From Alphaproteobacteria bacterium (GTDB taxonomy: Bacteria > Pseudomonadota > Alphaproteobacteria > Rs-D84): a stretch of DNA of 6,794 nucleotides. Within the stretch, counting starts at the first letter, position 1. Each line of letters begins with the position of its first letter. The stretch spans positions 1 through 6,794 of the forward strand of contig JAGBGA010000013.1 of NCBI GenBank assembly GCA_017936185.1, read 5' to 3'. Of this stretch, positions 1-6,790 are shown piece by piece. The notes beneath the pieces were generated by a model. It was not told the origin of the DNA. It saw only the letters and a program-made list of their open reading frames with translations, and ran no database searches. Position numbers and translations under genes: made by a program.

Positions 1-66
1 ACACAGATAAGTGCGATTAAAAAAGTTGCGGCGGTTGCCGAAAAATGTACGGGGGTATTGAAATGA
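1..66 (+). CDS. C-terminal end of an upstream gene (partial), product unknown
   Basis: This frame is open from the first base and ends at TGA (64-66), encoding 21 residues that begin TQISAIKKV and end CTGVLK. The other two forward frames meet stops within the first 20 bases. The composition (Ala, Val, Lys, with a Cys near the end) looks like ordinary protein, but too little is visible to name a function. The strongest support is the junction: the stop TGA shares bases with the ATG of the next gene in an ATGA overlap, a common sign of translational coupling inside an operon. The exported-protein gene that follows is therefore probably not the first gene of its transcript, and its promoter lies outside the window. 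Confidence 0.7.
   Translation, partial: TQISAIKKVAAVAEKCTGVLK
51..55 (+). promoter_or_regulatory. Ribosome binding site for the exported-protein gene
   Basis: A GGGGG run lies seven bases before the ATG at 63. It can pair partly with the 3' end of 16S rRNA and is the only G-rich tract near the start. It favours the ATG at 63 over the in-frame ATG at 45, which lies upstream of this site and would put six residues (MYGGIE) in front of the signal peptide. Confidence 0.6.
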
Positions 67-119
67 AGAAGTTATTAATTGCATTTTTAATGATGATAAT
101 ACCGCTGTGCACGAATGCG
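63..119 (+). other. Sec signal peptide coding segment
   Basis: Residues 1-19 have the three-part pattern of a signal peptidase I substrate: positive MKK, a hydrophobic core of Leu, Ile, Ala, Phe and Met, and a polar end with small residues (TNA) before the Ala-Thr-Thr-Thr of the mature chain. The single Cys at residue 16 is preceded by Ile-Pro-Leu, which does not match the usual lipobox, so a lipoprotein is less likely. Confidence 0.8.
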
Positions 120-3100
120 GCGACCACAACCAGTGAAAAAAAGATAAAAATAAACTATCAAGCAATGGCAATTGCGATTGATAAGTTTATGGGTTCGCTT
201 GAACCTGATATAAAATTGAAAGCGTTGCAAAAATATAATGAAGTTTATGATATCGCCGGTATTTCAAATAAAGGATTAGATCAAGTGTGTGCGGCCGGAT
301 CTATTGACAAAAGCAAATGCACCGAATTTAAAAAGTTTTTAGTCGAATCAATGAAATTTGCAGACGCGTTTGGCGACAAAAGCAAATTTAACAAAGGATG
401 GTCGGGATTTCAATTTTCGGCAACAAAATATTCTTTCCCAACAGATATGGCAACGGGTATTTTAAGATTTAAATTCCATGGTGATACCAAACGAAAAAAG
501 GTAGACAATGAATCCTGGGGGGCAAAAGAAATTGGCGAACAGGGCACAATAAAGTTGATTTGTAACGGCACGCCATACAACAACAATAAAATACTTTGCA
601 ACGCACCACTTCATAACCTTCATTTAACCGCACACTATAAAAGCGCGACACATGGCACCGGGGCTTCAAATAAAGCGTCATTGTCAAACATAGCTGCAAA
701 TTCGTTGGGAATAAAAGTTGGGACAAGCGATGTGGAACTTAATATAGAAGCACTGGATTTAATTTGCGCCGTCGTTGGTGGCGAATTTAAAAAACCATCA
801 ACCGGTTCGTGGAATCTTAATCCATTTGACGATGCATACTATCAAACATGCCAAAAAATTGACCCAAATTCATGTACAGGATTGAACACGATGATGAAAC
901 TGTATTTCAGTAATTTGACCGCGTCAAGAAAAACAATCAGCAATCAAACATATTGCAAATTTAACTATGATAACGCCATCAGCACAAAACAAGTAAAAAG
1001 TTGCTTTGGTTTGAATTCGTATGTGTTTGCAGACGCAACAATTCAAGCCAGTGGTCAAATATATGATTTTATCAGACAATATGCAAATCAGACGTTAAAT
1101 GGTGACTTGGGAATGTTTGACTGCAAGGCTTCGACCCAACGTGTTGGCGATGGAAGAGATGTAGATGGAACGATTTTGTGCAACCTTAGCAAAGCGTCAG
1201 ATATGAATAATGTTTGTTCTATGAATTTTGTATTCGCAAGCACCAAAGAAAACTCGCGACAATGGCGTAATGCAGGGCTGCAAACCTTGTCATGTAATGT
1301 AATTGGGGGCAGAACAACCACAAATGGATGCATCGGGGTCCAACAGGACAAATGCAATAAAATTAAAGCTATTAGCGCAGAAGAATGTCCACTTTGCAAA
1401 TCTGTTGTGTGGGACCAACAAAACAAATTGTGCATATTGCCAGACCAAGCAATTGCAAGCGCCCAAGAACGAGATATCAAGAACATGGAAGAAAAAGTTG
1501 AAGCGACAATAAATATTGCTATGGCCGTTGCAACGGCGGTTACAACGCCAAACCCACTGACCATTTCGGGGGCGGTTTTGGTTGTGGCCGGCGAGGCAAA
1601 AGCAATGGACGCAAGAAATAAAATGGCAGAATTCTTTGATAAGTATGAAAGAGACGTAACAAACTGTATACAAAATGGCAACATACCACAATGTGCGAAA
1701 GAATTGCTTGGCGCGGGTAAATTAAATGAAGCACTTAGTTACAGCGGCGAATATACAGGTAATGAAATACGTTCACTGAATAACCAGGTTGCGTCATTAA
1801 TAGAAGCCATTCCAGACAATGACGAATTTTGGGGATGGTATTTGAACGATTCGGGTTTGATTGAATGTGACAGTACCGGCAAATGCGCATTAAAACCAAA
1901 TGCAGGGGAACTGTACAAGAAAATGAAAACAGGTGAAGCCATGGCGTTCGGCGGCGCAATAATGCAATTGTTCGGTGTGCTTTTGCACAGTCAGTTAACA
2001 AAAATCGCAAATGCATTAGAAAAGAAAATTACTGCGTTCAAAAATGTGAATGGTCCCACAGCCCCCATTGCATCAAACGATGCAGTAAACAGCCTTGATG
2101 ACGTGGCAGAATTGCTTGTTGTCGACCATAAAACAGCGGGGCTTCGTTTGCGCAATGTTTCGGAATCAAAACTGGCAAGTAAAGCATTTATGCAAAATAT
2201 GATTAATAATAATGCACCTTTGCGCGCAACAGCACAAACTTATATTGGTGCAGAAAAATCGAAAATACCAAGTATGACCAAACAAATTATCGATACTTAT
2301 AATTTACGCGTGGGAAGCAAAATATGGGTCGAAATAGAAAACGGTATTATACATCTGAGCAAGCCGGCGGTATTGGCCGCAAATACCGTTCAAGCACTTA
2401 ATGGCTTTGCGATATTCACAGTAGTAAATGAAGGCGCAGAATATTTCTTGGACGAAACGCCGGCAGAAATCGTATTTGAAAACCCAACGATCCAAGCCCC
2501 AGTGGCGCCAGTACCGGCACCAGAGCCGGAACCAGAACCAGCACCGGTAGTACCAGAACCAACACCGGTGGTGCCAGTGCCAACACCGGAACCATTGCCA
2601 GTGCCAACACCGGTGGTGCCAGAACCGGCGCCGGCACCATCGCCGGACCCGGTGGTCATAAACCCGGTGGTTGTAACGCCGGTCGTAACGACGCCAGTGG
2701 TCACGACACCAGAACCAGAAAAAGACGTTACACCGTTTGTGCCAGAAAAGAAAGACCATACAAAAACGGCGCTTATCGCAGGGGCCGCAGTCCTTGGGGC
2801 CGTTGGTACAGGTGTCTTGGTTGGAACACTGGTCAGTGGAAATGATAAAAAAGATGACGCAAATGCGCGCGCAAATGTAACGTCTGATTTGGACAATAAA
2901 CTGAATGTGTTACTGATGAACGCAGGCGCCGTCGGATTTATTGGTGCAAATAATGACGAAGTTCGTATTGTGCCACTGCCAACAACGGTGAATTCAAATG
3001 CACCAATCGTCGGAATTTCTGGGAAACCAGTGGTCGTCGTTGAATACCGTAACCATAAATTCCCATTCTATGTCAATGCGTCAACAATGTCTTGGGCGCC

Positions 3101-3476
3101 ACTGTTGGGAATTGGGGAAAATGGTGGGTGGTTCAATGTTTATCCACCAAAACAAGGCGGTGGTTCGGGCATTGACTTTATCGACGATATTACACAGTGG
3201 TTGAACCAAAAACTGAACCCGACCGATGTTATGCAATTCGCAGGTCAAAATCAAAGCGGTGTTCAGTACCCTGCCCCAAGTACAAGTGCATATAAAATTA
3301 TTAATGCAGAATTCCCAAATGGGGTAATACAAACAAATAATGGGACACTGACCCCCGCACAAAACGCAATATATAACAGTAATTACAGTATAATAAAAAG
3401 TATGTTCAAATTCGCCCAAAAATGGGCGATTTTTTTTGGAACAAATGGTGGTTATACGTTACCCTCGATAGGGTAA
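63..3476 (+). CDS. Large exported Cys-rich protein with Pro-rich linker and membrane anchor, unknown family
   Basis: I do not recognise a named family. The start at 63 is chosen because it has a GGGGG site seven bases upstream, overlaps the previous stop as ATGA, and puts a classical Sec signal peptide at the N terminus: MKK, a hydrophobic core (residues 4-15), and probable cleavage after TNA at residue 19. The PLC before the site does not fit a lipobox. Residues 76-608 hold 22 cysteines, including a CPLC pair, while the rest of the mature protein has none, so the N-terminal half is probably disulfide-bonded outside the cytoplasm. Hydrophobic stretches at 481-512 and 626-642 could be buried or membrane-associated helices. 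Residues 813-894 are a Pro/Val/Glu/Thr linker resembling wall- or periplasm-spanning linkers such as that of TonB. Residues 902-926 are a Gly/Ala/Val segment likely to cross a membrane. About 210 residues follow, with aromatic-rich stretches around VEYRNHKFPFYV and GGWFNVYPP. A surface, envelope-spanning or adhesin-like role is inference. The last 28 codons run through a terminator, so the annotated C terminus is doubtful; the original protein may have ended near residue 1109. Confidence 0.85.
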   Translation: MKKLLIAFLMMIIPLCTNAATTTSEKKIKINYQAMAIAIDKFMGSLEPDIKLKALQKYNEVYDIAGISNKGLDQVCAAGSIDKSKCTEFKKFLVESMKFADAFGDKSKFNKGWSGFQFSATKYSFPTDMATGILRFKFHGDTKRKKVDNESWGAKEIGEQGTIKLICNGTPYNNNKILCNAPLHNLHLTAHYKSATHGTGASNKASLSNIAANSLGIKVGTSDVELNIEALDLICAVVGGEFKKPSTGSWNLNPFDDAYYQTCQKIDPNSCTGLNTMMKLYFSNLTASRKTISNQTYCKFNYDNAISTKQVKSCFGLNSYVFADATIQASGQIYDFIRQYANQTLNGDLGMFDCKASTQRVGDGRDVDGTILCNLSKASDMNNVCSMNFVFASTKENSRQWRNAGLQTLSCNVIGGRTTTNGCIGVQQDKCNKIKAISAEECPLCKSVVWDQQNKLCILPDQAIASAQERDIKNMEEKVEATINIAMAVATAVTTPNPLTISGAVLVVAGEAKAMDARNKMAEFFDKYERDVTNCIQNGNIPQCAKELLGAGKLNEALSYSGEYTGNEIRSLNNQVASLIEAIPDNDEFWGWYLNDSGLIECDSTGKCALKPNAGELYKKMKTGEAMAFGGAIMQLFGVLLHSQLTKIANALEKKITAFKNVNGPTAPIASNDAVNSLDDVAELLVVDHKTAGLRLRNVSESKLASKAFMQNMINNNAPLRATAQTYIGAEKSKIPSMTKQIIDTYNLRVGSKIWVEIENGIIHLSKPAVLAANTVQALNGFAIFTVVNEGAEYFLDETPAEIVFENPTIQAPVAPVPAPEPEPEPAPVVPEPTPVVPVPTPEPLPVPTPVVPEPAPAPSPDPVVINPVVVTPVVTTPVVTTPEPEKDVTPFVPEKKDHTKTALIAGAAVLGAVGTGVLVGTLVSGNDKKDDANARANVTSDLDNKLNVLLMNAGAVGFIGANNDEVRIVPLPTTVNSNAPIVGISGKPVVVVEYRNHKFPFYVNASTMSWAPLLGIGENGGWFNVYPPKQGGGSGIDFIDDITQWLNQKLNPTDVMQFAGQNQSGVQYPAPSTSAYKIINAEFPNGVIQTNNGTLTPAQNAIYNSNYSIIKSMFKFAQKWAIFFGTNGGYTLPSIG
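2499..2744 (+). repeat. Degenerate tandem repeats encoding the Pro-rich linker
   Basis: The stretch encodes residues 813-894 as imperfect units such as PEPEPEPAP, PTPVVP and VVTTPVVTTP. Exact repeats are visible in the DNA. An 18-base unit, TGCCAGTGCCAACACCGG, occurs at 2572-2589 and 2596-2613 (24 bases apart), and a 19-base unit starting CCAACACCGG occurs at 2559-2577 and 2604-2622 (45 bases apart). Both periods are multiples of three, so gain or loss of units would keep the frame. The segment is richer in G and C than the flanking gene. Confidence 0.8.
2766..2840 (+). other. Probable transmembrane segment of the exported protein
   Basis: Residues 902-926 are uncharged and made mainly of Gly, Ala, Val and Leu, with small residues spaced as in packed helices (GVLVG). 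They are flanked by EKKDHTK before and NDKKDD after. Length and composition fit one membrane crossing. Charges are similar on both sides, so orientation cannot be read from the sequence; with a cleaved signal peptide the default is an outside N-terminal part and a cytoplasmic C-terminal part, unless the segment inserts in the outer membrane or is not a membrane helix. Confidence 0.6.
3412..3437 (+). terminator. Rho-independent terminator, inside the + reading frame
   Basis: A perfect seven-base-pair stem, TCGCCCA (3412-3418) and TGGGCGA (3423-3429), closes an AAAA loop and is followed directly by eight T residues (3430-3437). After one T-T mismatch, three further A-T pairs could extend the stem. 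The T-tract gives clear + strand polarity. Read on the - strand, the hairpin starts 22 bases past the glycosyltransferase stop, but what follows it is only ATTTG, so termination there would be weaker. The element lies before the TAA of the + reading frame at 3474-3476, which is unusual. Confidence 0.85.
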
Positions 3477-6400
3477 AGATATTCGTCATATTCAGATATG
3501 TTTGACAGCAGTTTTTTATTGTACTTTGTTACGTATATGTCCGGCGCAGCATCCAATGATTGATATTCTGGGACATCGGGTAATGAAAAGCAGGTCGTGG
3601 TGTATTCGGGGTTAATATTATCTGTGTCCGATACAACCATGTGAACGCCGGTGCCGTCTTGGCCAATATTGTGCACCAATGAATATCGTGGGTATATGTT
3701 TAACTTGTTATACTTGATTGATGCAAGGTTCAGATACACACCCCAAGTCTTGCGTTCGCCACGCAGGTTTGCGTCAATTTGCCATGATATATTAATGCTG
3801 TTGTTATTATTTAACTTGCGCCGAAGCGCCATGCCGTCGGCATTTATGTCCCGAAATGCACCCGATACGTCGCGTTCAAATAAATCAAAACGGTCGCGCC
3901 ATGTGGCCCAACCCCAACAGTTCGGCTGGGACCGCGTTACAACGTCATGTGTGGCATGCGGGTTGCCAACGGTTGCTTGAATCGTAAAGATGTCGGTGTT
4001 TGATTTGTACTTGTCCAAACACTGGTTCATAAATGATAAAAAGTTCGGTGCAACAGTTATATCGTCTTCAAGAACAATACACCGGTCGTATGATTCCATT
4101 ATGCGACCAATGCCATCAATAAGATTTATATTCAGACCATAATTTGTCTTGCGTTCGTGTATGGTCACAGAACGAAAGCCGGAAACCGTACGAAGATAAT
4201 TGCGAAGCCGACATATCTTGGCGCCGTCGTCAATAAAGCGCGCGCCATCAGAAAATATGTAAAGGTCCGTTTCGCAAGATTCCGGATTCTTTAACAGTGT
4301 TTCAATCACACGTGACGGATGGTCAATGCGATTATACACAAATAACGCAACCGGTGCCAATGAACGCGCCAAGGGTCGACATGTGTCTTGAAATTCAATA
4401 TAGCCAGACAAGGCAGACTTTACCGCAGATTCAGAAAAATATGTATTGATAAAGTGTTCAGACCGGCCGGATATGTGATTCAGCGTGTCTGGGTCGTTAT
4501 ACAACGAAATAACACGATGCGCAAATGCGTCGGGCGTGTTTTCAACAAAAATTATTTTGTCGGTGTTATTAATACCTTCGATTCCAATGTCGGTTGTAAC
4601 AACAGGTACTTTGTGAAAGACAGATTCAATTATTTTGCCTTTGACGCCCGCACCGGTGCGAAGGGGCGTTACAACAAGGCGAACCCGAGAATACAAATCA
4701 TGCAATTGTTGTTCCGAGACAAAGCCGGTAACAATTATATCATCACCCCCAAGGTCAAGCACAGATTGCGACGGATTCGACCCAACAAGATACAATTTTA
4801 TGTTGGGAATGTGTTGCTTGATTTGTGGGAAAACTTTGTGCACAAACCAAAGCGCCGCGTCAATGTTGGGGGTGTGTTGAAAGCCCGCGACAAACATTAT
4901 ATCTTGGCGTAAGGATGCATCGTATTTGTATTGCGACATGTCACGCGAATCAAGAATATACAATGGTATTTGTGTGGCGTTTATGTATTCGTCTTGTTGG
5001 CGAATTTCTTGGACTTCGTCAAAAGAAAAACTGCATACCAAATCCATCTTGTTAAACAAGGCGTATTCTGATTGCTTTTCAGTGGGCAATAATTGCTGCG
5101 CCAATGTTTCGTCCGTCAACATTCGATTGCGATATTGACGAAGATAATGCAAATCATGACATTGGTATATTATCTTGGCATTTGTAAAGCGACGCAACAA
5201 GTCAATGTAATGTATCGCAATATTCGGACGATTAAGGTATATATAATCAAACTTTGACCCATGTGATTTTATAAAAGATTCAAAATTTTCATGAATGACT
5301 TCAACCCCAGAATCAAGATGATGCGACAAATAATCGTCTTCGATATACCAATCGTGTGGGAACAATTTTACATTCATGCCCATCTTTTGAAAAAATTTCA
5401 TGTATTGCCATGTTGTTTTGGAACCTGTGTCTTTGTCAAAGGATAAAATCTTCCAATCAATTACAAGTATGTTTTTGCGGGCAACTGCGTGGTCGCGGGC
5501 AAGAAAATTATCGGATGTTGGGCGACTGTGATATTTTAATAATTGCGGGCGCCATTTGTTATAAAACTTTTTACGATTTATCGATTGGAATTTCTTTTGA
5601 CCGGTGGTTATATCTGTGCCATTTGATTTGCCTTCGAAATGAACAACAACCGATTTTGGAACATAAATAACATCCATGCCCAATTCATAACGTATACGAA
5701 ATGCAAGGTCGGTGTCTTCATAATACGCGGGGGCAAATGCGTCATCAAAGCCGCCAAGGCGTAACCAGGTTTCACGACGAAGCATTATCGCCGCACCAGA
5801 TATATAATCAACAGACTTGATGTAATTAAAGCAAAGGTCATCCGGATTTTCGTTGCGACCGTAATTACAACCAGATGCGTCGGAATATATTATGCCGCCG
5901 GCTTCTTGTAATGTGCCGTCGGGATATATCAACTTTGACCCAACAAGACCGATTTTTGAATCAGATTCAATTACTTGGATTAAATGATGCAGCCAATCTG
6001 ATTGAACCTGGGTGTCGTTATTTAAAAATACAAGGTATTTGCCACGTGCGTGCTTTGCCGCATTGTTACAGTTGCGCAAAAAACGTAAATTTTCAGAATT
6101 TCGAACAACTTTTATATTTGTGGCGTGCGACGATATGTTTATCGTTTCATCGGTGGAATTATCGTCGGCAATTATTACTTCATAAGATATGTCGGTGGTG
6201 TTATTCAATATGGACTGAAGACACAATTTCGTGTACGCAAATTGGTTGTAAACGGGTATAATAATGCTGACGTCGACAGAATTAAAGTGTGGAAATTTTA
6301 TTACGGCGTCGGTCTTTTTTATTAAGTTAAATGTTGTGAAAATCGGGTCAAGAACATCAATATATTCAGAAGAACATGAAAAAGTACGCCCTTCGCGACG

Positions 6401-6661
6401 ACCGTATTTTTCATAGTGATACAATGGATTCATGCCACATTTTCGAACGTCGGGATTGGCTTTTAAATATTGGACCGTATTAAAGTTTGGACCCGGGTTG
6501 CGCAATTCGCGCACACCATATCGAATGTAATGCTTTACCGGGTCCATTTTTGCATGTGCAACATCAAGATATGTTTCAAGATACCATTTCGAATCAAAAA
6601 ATTCAGAATTACGAATAATTTTATATTCCTTGGTCATGGTGTGATTATTAAATAAGTGCAT
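3452..6661 (-). CDS. Three-domain glycosyltransferase (GT2, GT4 and GT-A-like modules) with N-terminal repeats
   Basis: About 1,069 residues, with no membrane segment or signal peptide, so cytoplasmic or peripheral at the inner membrane. Residues 20-54 and 62-92 are two copies of a repeat (YL..xxDV, then M[DN]P..HY..YG.RE.R) seen in front of multi-domain glycosyltransferases. Residues 130-350 are a GT2 domain: DVSIIIPVYN, ADDNSTD (165-171), the metal-binding type NND (214-216), and GGFDD...YYEDTD (to 318), followed by HFEG (341-344). Residues 396-756 look like GT4 with a GT-B fold: QCHD (500-503), the donor-site pattern TGAGVKGKIIE (669-679) and DIGIEGI (691-697). Residues 770-1010 form a second GT-A-like domain: VALFVYNR, the DxD-like EDD (865-867) and GWATWR (917-922). 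Key motifs look intact in all three, so three activities are possible. The likely job is assembly of a surface glycan such as O-antigen or capsule; donor and acceptor sugars cannot be told from sequence. The start at 6661 is chosen for a GGGA site seven bases upstream and a promoter just before it. The Met at 6637 (eight residues later, MTKEYKII) is a good alternative; the Met at 6742 is unlikely. Confidence 0.9.
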   Translation of the reverse strand: MHLFNNHTMTKEYKIIRNSEFFDSKWYLETYLDVAHAKMDPVKHYIRYGVRELRNPGPNFNTVQYLKANPDVRKCGMNPLYHYEKYGRREGRTFSCSSEYIDVLDPIFTTFNLIKKTDAVIKFPHFNSVDVSIIIPVYNQFAYTKLCLQSILNNTTDISYEVIIADDNSTDETINISSHATNIKVVRNSENLRFLRNCNNAAKHARGKYLVFLNNDTQVQSDWLHHLIQVIESDSKIGLVGSKLIYPDGTLQEAGGIIYSDASGCNYGRNENPDDLCFNYIKSVDYISGAAIMLRRETWLRLGGFDDAFAPAYYEDTDLAFRIRYELGMDVIYVPKSVVVHFEGKSNGTDITTGQKKFQSINRKKFYNKWRPQLLKYHSRPTSDNFLARDHAVARKNILVIDWKILSFDKDTGSKTTWQYMKFFQKMGMNVKLFPHDWYIEDDYLSHHLDSGVEVIHENFESFIKSHGSKFDYIYLNRPNIAIHYIDLLRRFTNAKIIYQCHDLHYLRQYRNRMLTDETLAQQLLPTEKQSEYALFNKMDLVCSFSFDEVQEIRQQDEYINATQIPLYILDSRDMSQYKYDASLRQDIMFVAGFQHTPNIDAALWFVHKVFPQIKQHIPNIKLYLVGSNPSQSVLDLGGDDIIVTGFVSEQQLHDLYSRVRLVVTPLRTGAGVKGKIIESVFHKVPVVTTDIGIEGINNTDKIIFVENTPDAFAHRVISLYNDPDTLNHISGRSEHFINTYFSESAVKSALSGYIEFQDTCRPLARSLAPVALFVYNRIDHPSRVIETLLKNPESCETDLYIFSDGARFIDDGAKICRLRNYLRTVSGFRSVTIHERKTNYGLNINLIDGIGRIMESYDRCIVLEDDITVAPNFLSFMNQCLDKYKSNTDIFTIQATVGNPHATHDVVTRSQPNCWGWATWRDRFDLFERDVSGAFRDINADGMALRRKLNNNNSINISWQIDANLRGERKTWGVYLNLASIKYNKLNIYPRYSLVHNIGQDGTGVHMVVSDTDNINPEYTTTCFSLPDVPEYQSLDAAPDIYVTKYNKKLLSNISEYDEYLYPIEGNV
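3459..3476. repeat. Short perfect inverted repeat in the overlap of the two 3' ends
   Basis: TTACCCT (3459-3465) and AGGGTAA (3470-3476) are exact reverse complements around a CGAT loop. The right arm ends in the TAA stop of the + frame, and the whole element encodes part of the C-terminal tail of the glycosyltransferase (around YPIEG) on the other strand. There is no T-tract on either side, so it is not a terminator by itself. It could be a small RNA hairpin or chance. Confidence 0.45.
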
Positions 6662-6668
6662 TTTACTG

Positions 6669-6672
6669 TCCC
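6669..6672 (-). promoter_or_regulatory. Weak ribosome binding site for the glycosyltransferase
   Basis: On the - strand, GGGA lies seven bases before the ATG at 6661. The alternative ATG at 6637 is preceded by TAATAATCACACC with no purine-rich site, and the ATG at 6742 has only a GGGAA about 15 bases away. This is modest support for 6661 as the start. Confidence 0.4.
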
Positions 6673-6698
6673 ATAAACTGTTACGTGAATTTTTACAA

Positions 6699-6727
6699 AT
6701 ATTAAACCATACATAGAATACATTCAA
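6699..6727 (-). promoter_or_regulatory. Candidate sigma70-type promoter for the glycosyltransferase
   Basis: Read on the - strand, TTGAAT (6727-6722) and TAATAT (6704-6699) are separated by exactly 17 bases. Each hexamer matches four of six consensus positions. Transcription would start near 6692, giving a leader of about 30 bases to the ATG at 6661 or about 55 to the ATG at 6637. The ATG at 6742 would lie upstream of this promoter, which argues against the longer reading. In AT-rich DNA such matches also arise by chance. Confidence 0.45.
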
Positions 6728-6776
6728 GGAATAACAAGCCATTTACCATAAGACAATATTCCCACACAAAATAAAA

Positions 6777-6790
6777 AAACGACATCGTTT
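6777..6790 (-). terminator. Possible weak terminator of a gene beyond the right edge
   Basis: AAACGA (6777-6782) and TCGTTT (6785-6790) form a six-base inverted repeat around two bases. On the - strand the second arm runs straight into a T-rich tract (TTTTTTTATTTT). The stem has only two G-C pairs and the loop is tight, so it is weak. If real, it would end a - strand gene just outside the window and separate it from the glycosyltransferase. Confidence 0.25.

Noticed and set aside
29..40. CGGC-GGTT-GCCG mini-hairpin
   Set aside because: Only four base pairs and inside the coding end of the upstream gene, with no T-tract long enough to act as a terminator.
45..62. ATG at 45 as start of the exported protein
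   Set aside because: It would place MYGGIE before the signal peptide, lies upstream of the GGGGG site, and lacks the overlap with the previous stop that the ATG at 63 has.
108..110. Cys at residue 16 as a lipoprotein attachment site
   Set aside because: The preceding residues Ile-Pro-Leu do not fit the lipobox, and a TNA signal peptidase I site follows directly.
1088..1684. A 198-residue open frame on the - strand
   Set aside because: It lies wholly inside the exported-protein gene, antisense to its cysteine-rich and hydrophobic region, and shows no motif or start signal of its own.
2304..2896. Long open frames on the - strand, one very rich in Gly/Ser/Thr and one in Trp/His/Arg/Cys
   Set aside because: They are antisense readings of the Pro-rich linker and its flanks; the low-complexity composition mirrors the repeated CCA/CCG/GTG codons of the real gene, and there is no ribosome site.
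4388..4912. A 174-residue open frame on the + strand
   Set aside because: It is antisense to the GT4 domain, whose motifs are intact on the other strand; its Arg/Asn-rich composition is typical of a shadow frame.
6714..6785. Small hydrophobic frame on the - strand, ATG at 6785, beginning MSFFYFVWEYC
   Set aside because: It has no ribosome site, sits across the candidate promoter of the glycosyltransferase and is biased by the AT-rich DNA; chance is the simplest explanation.
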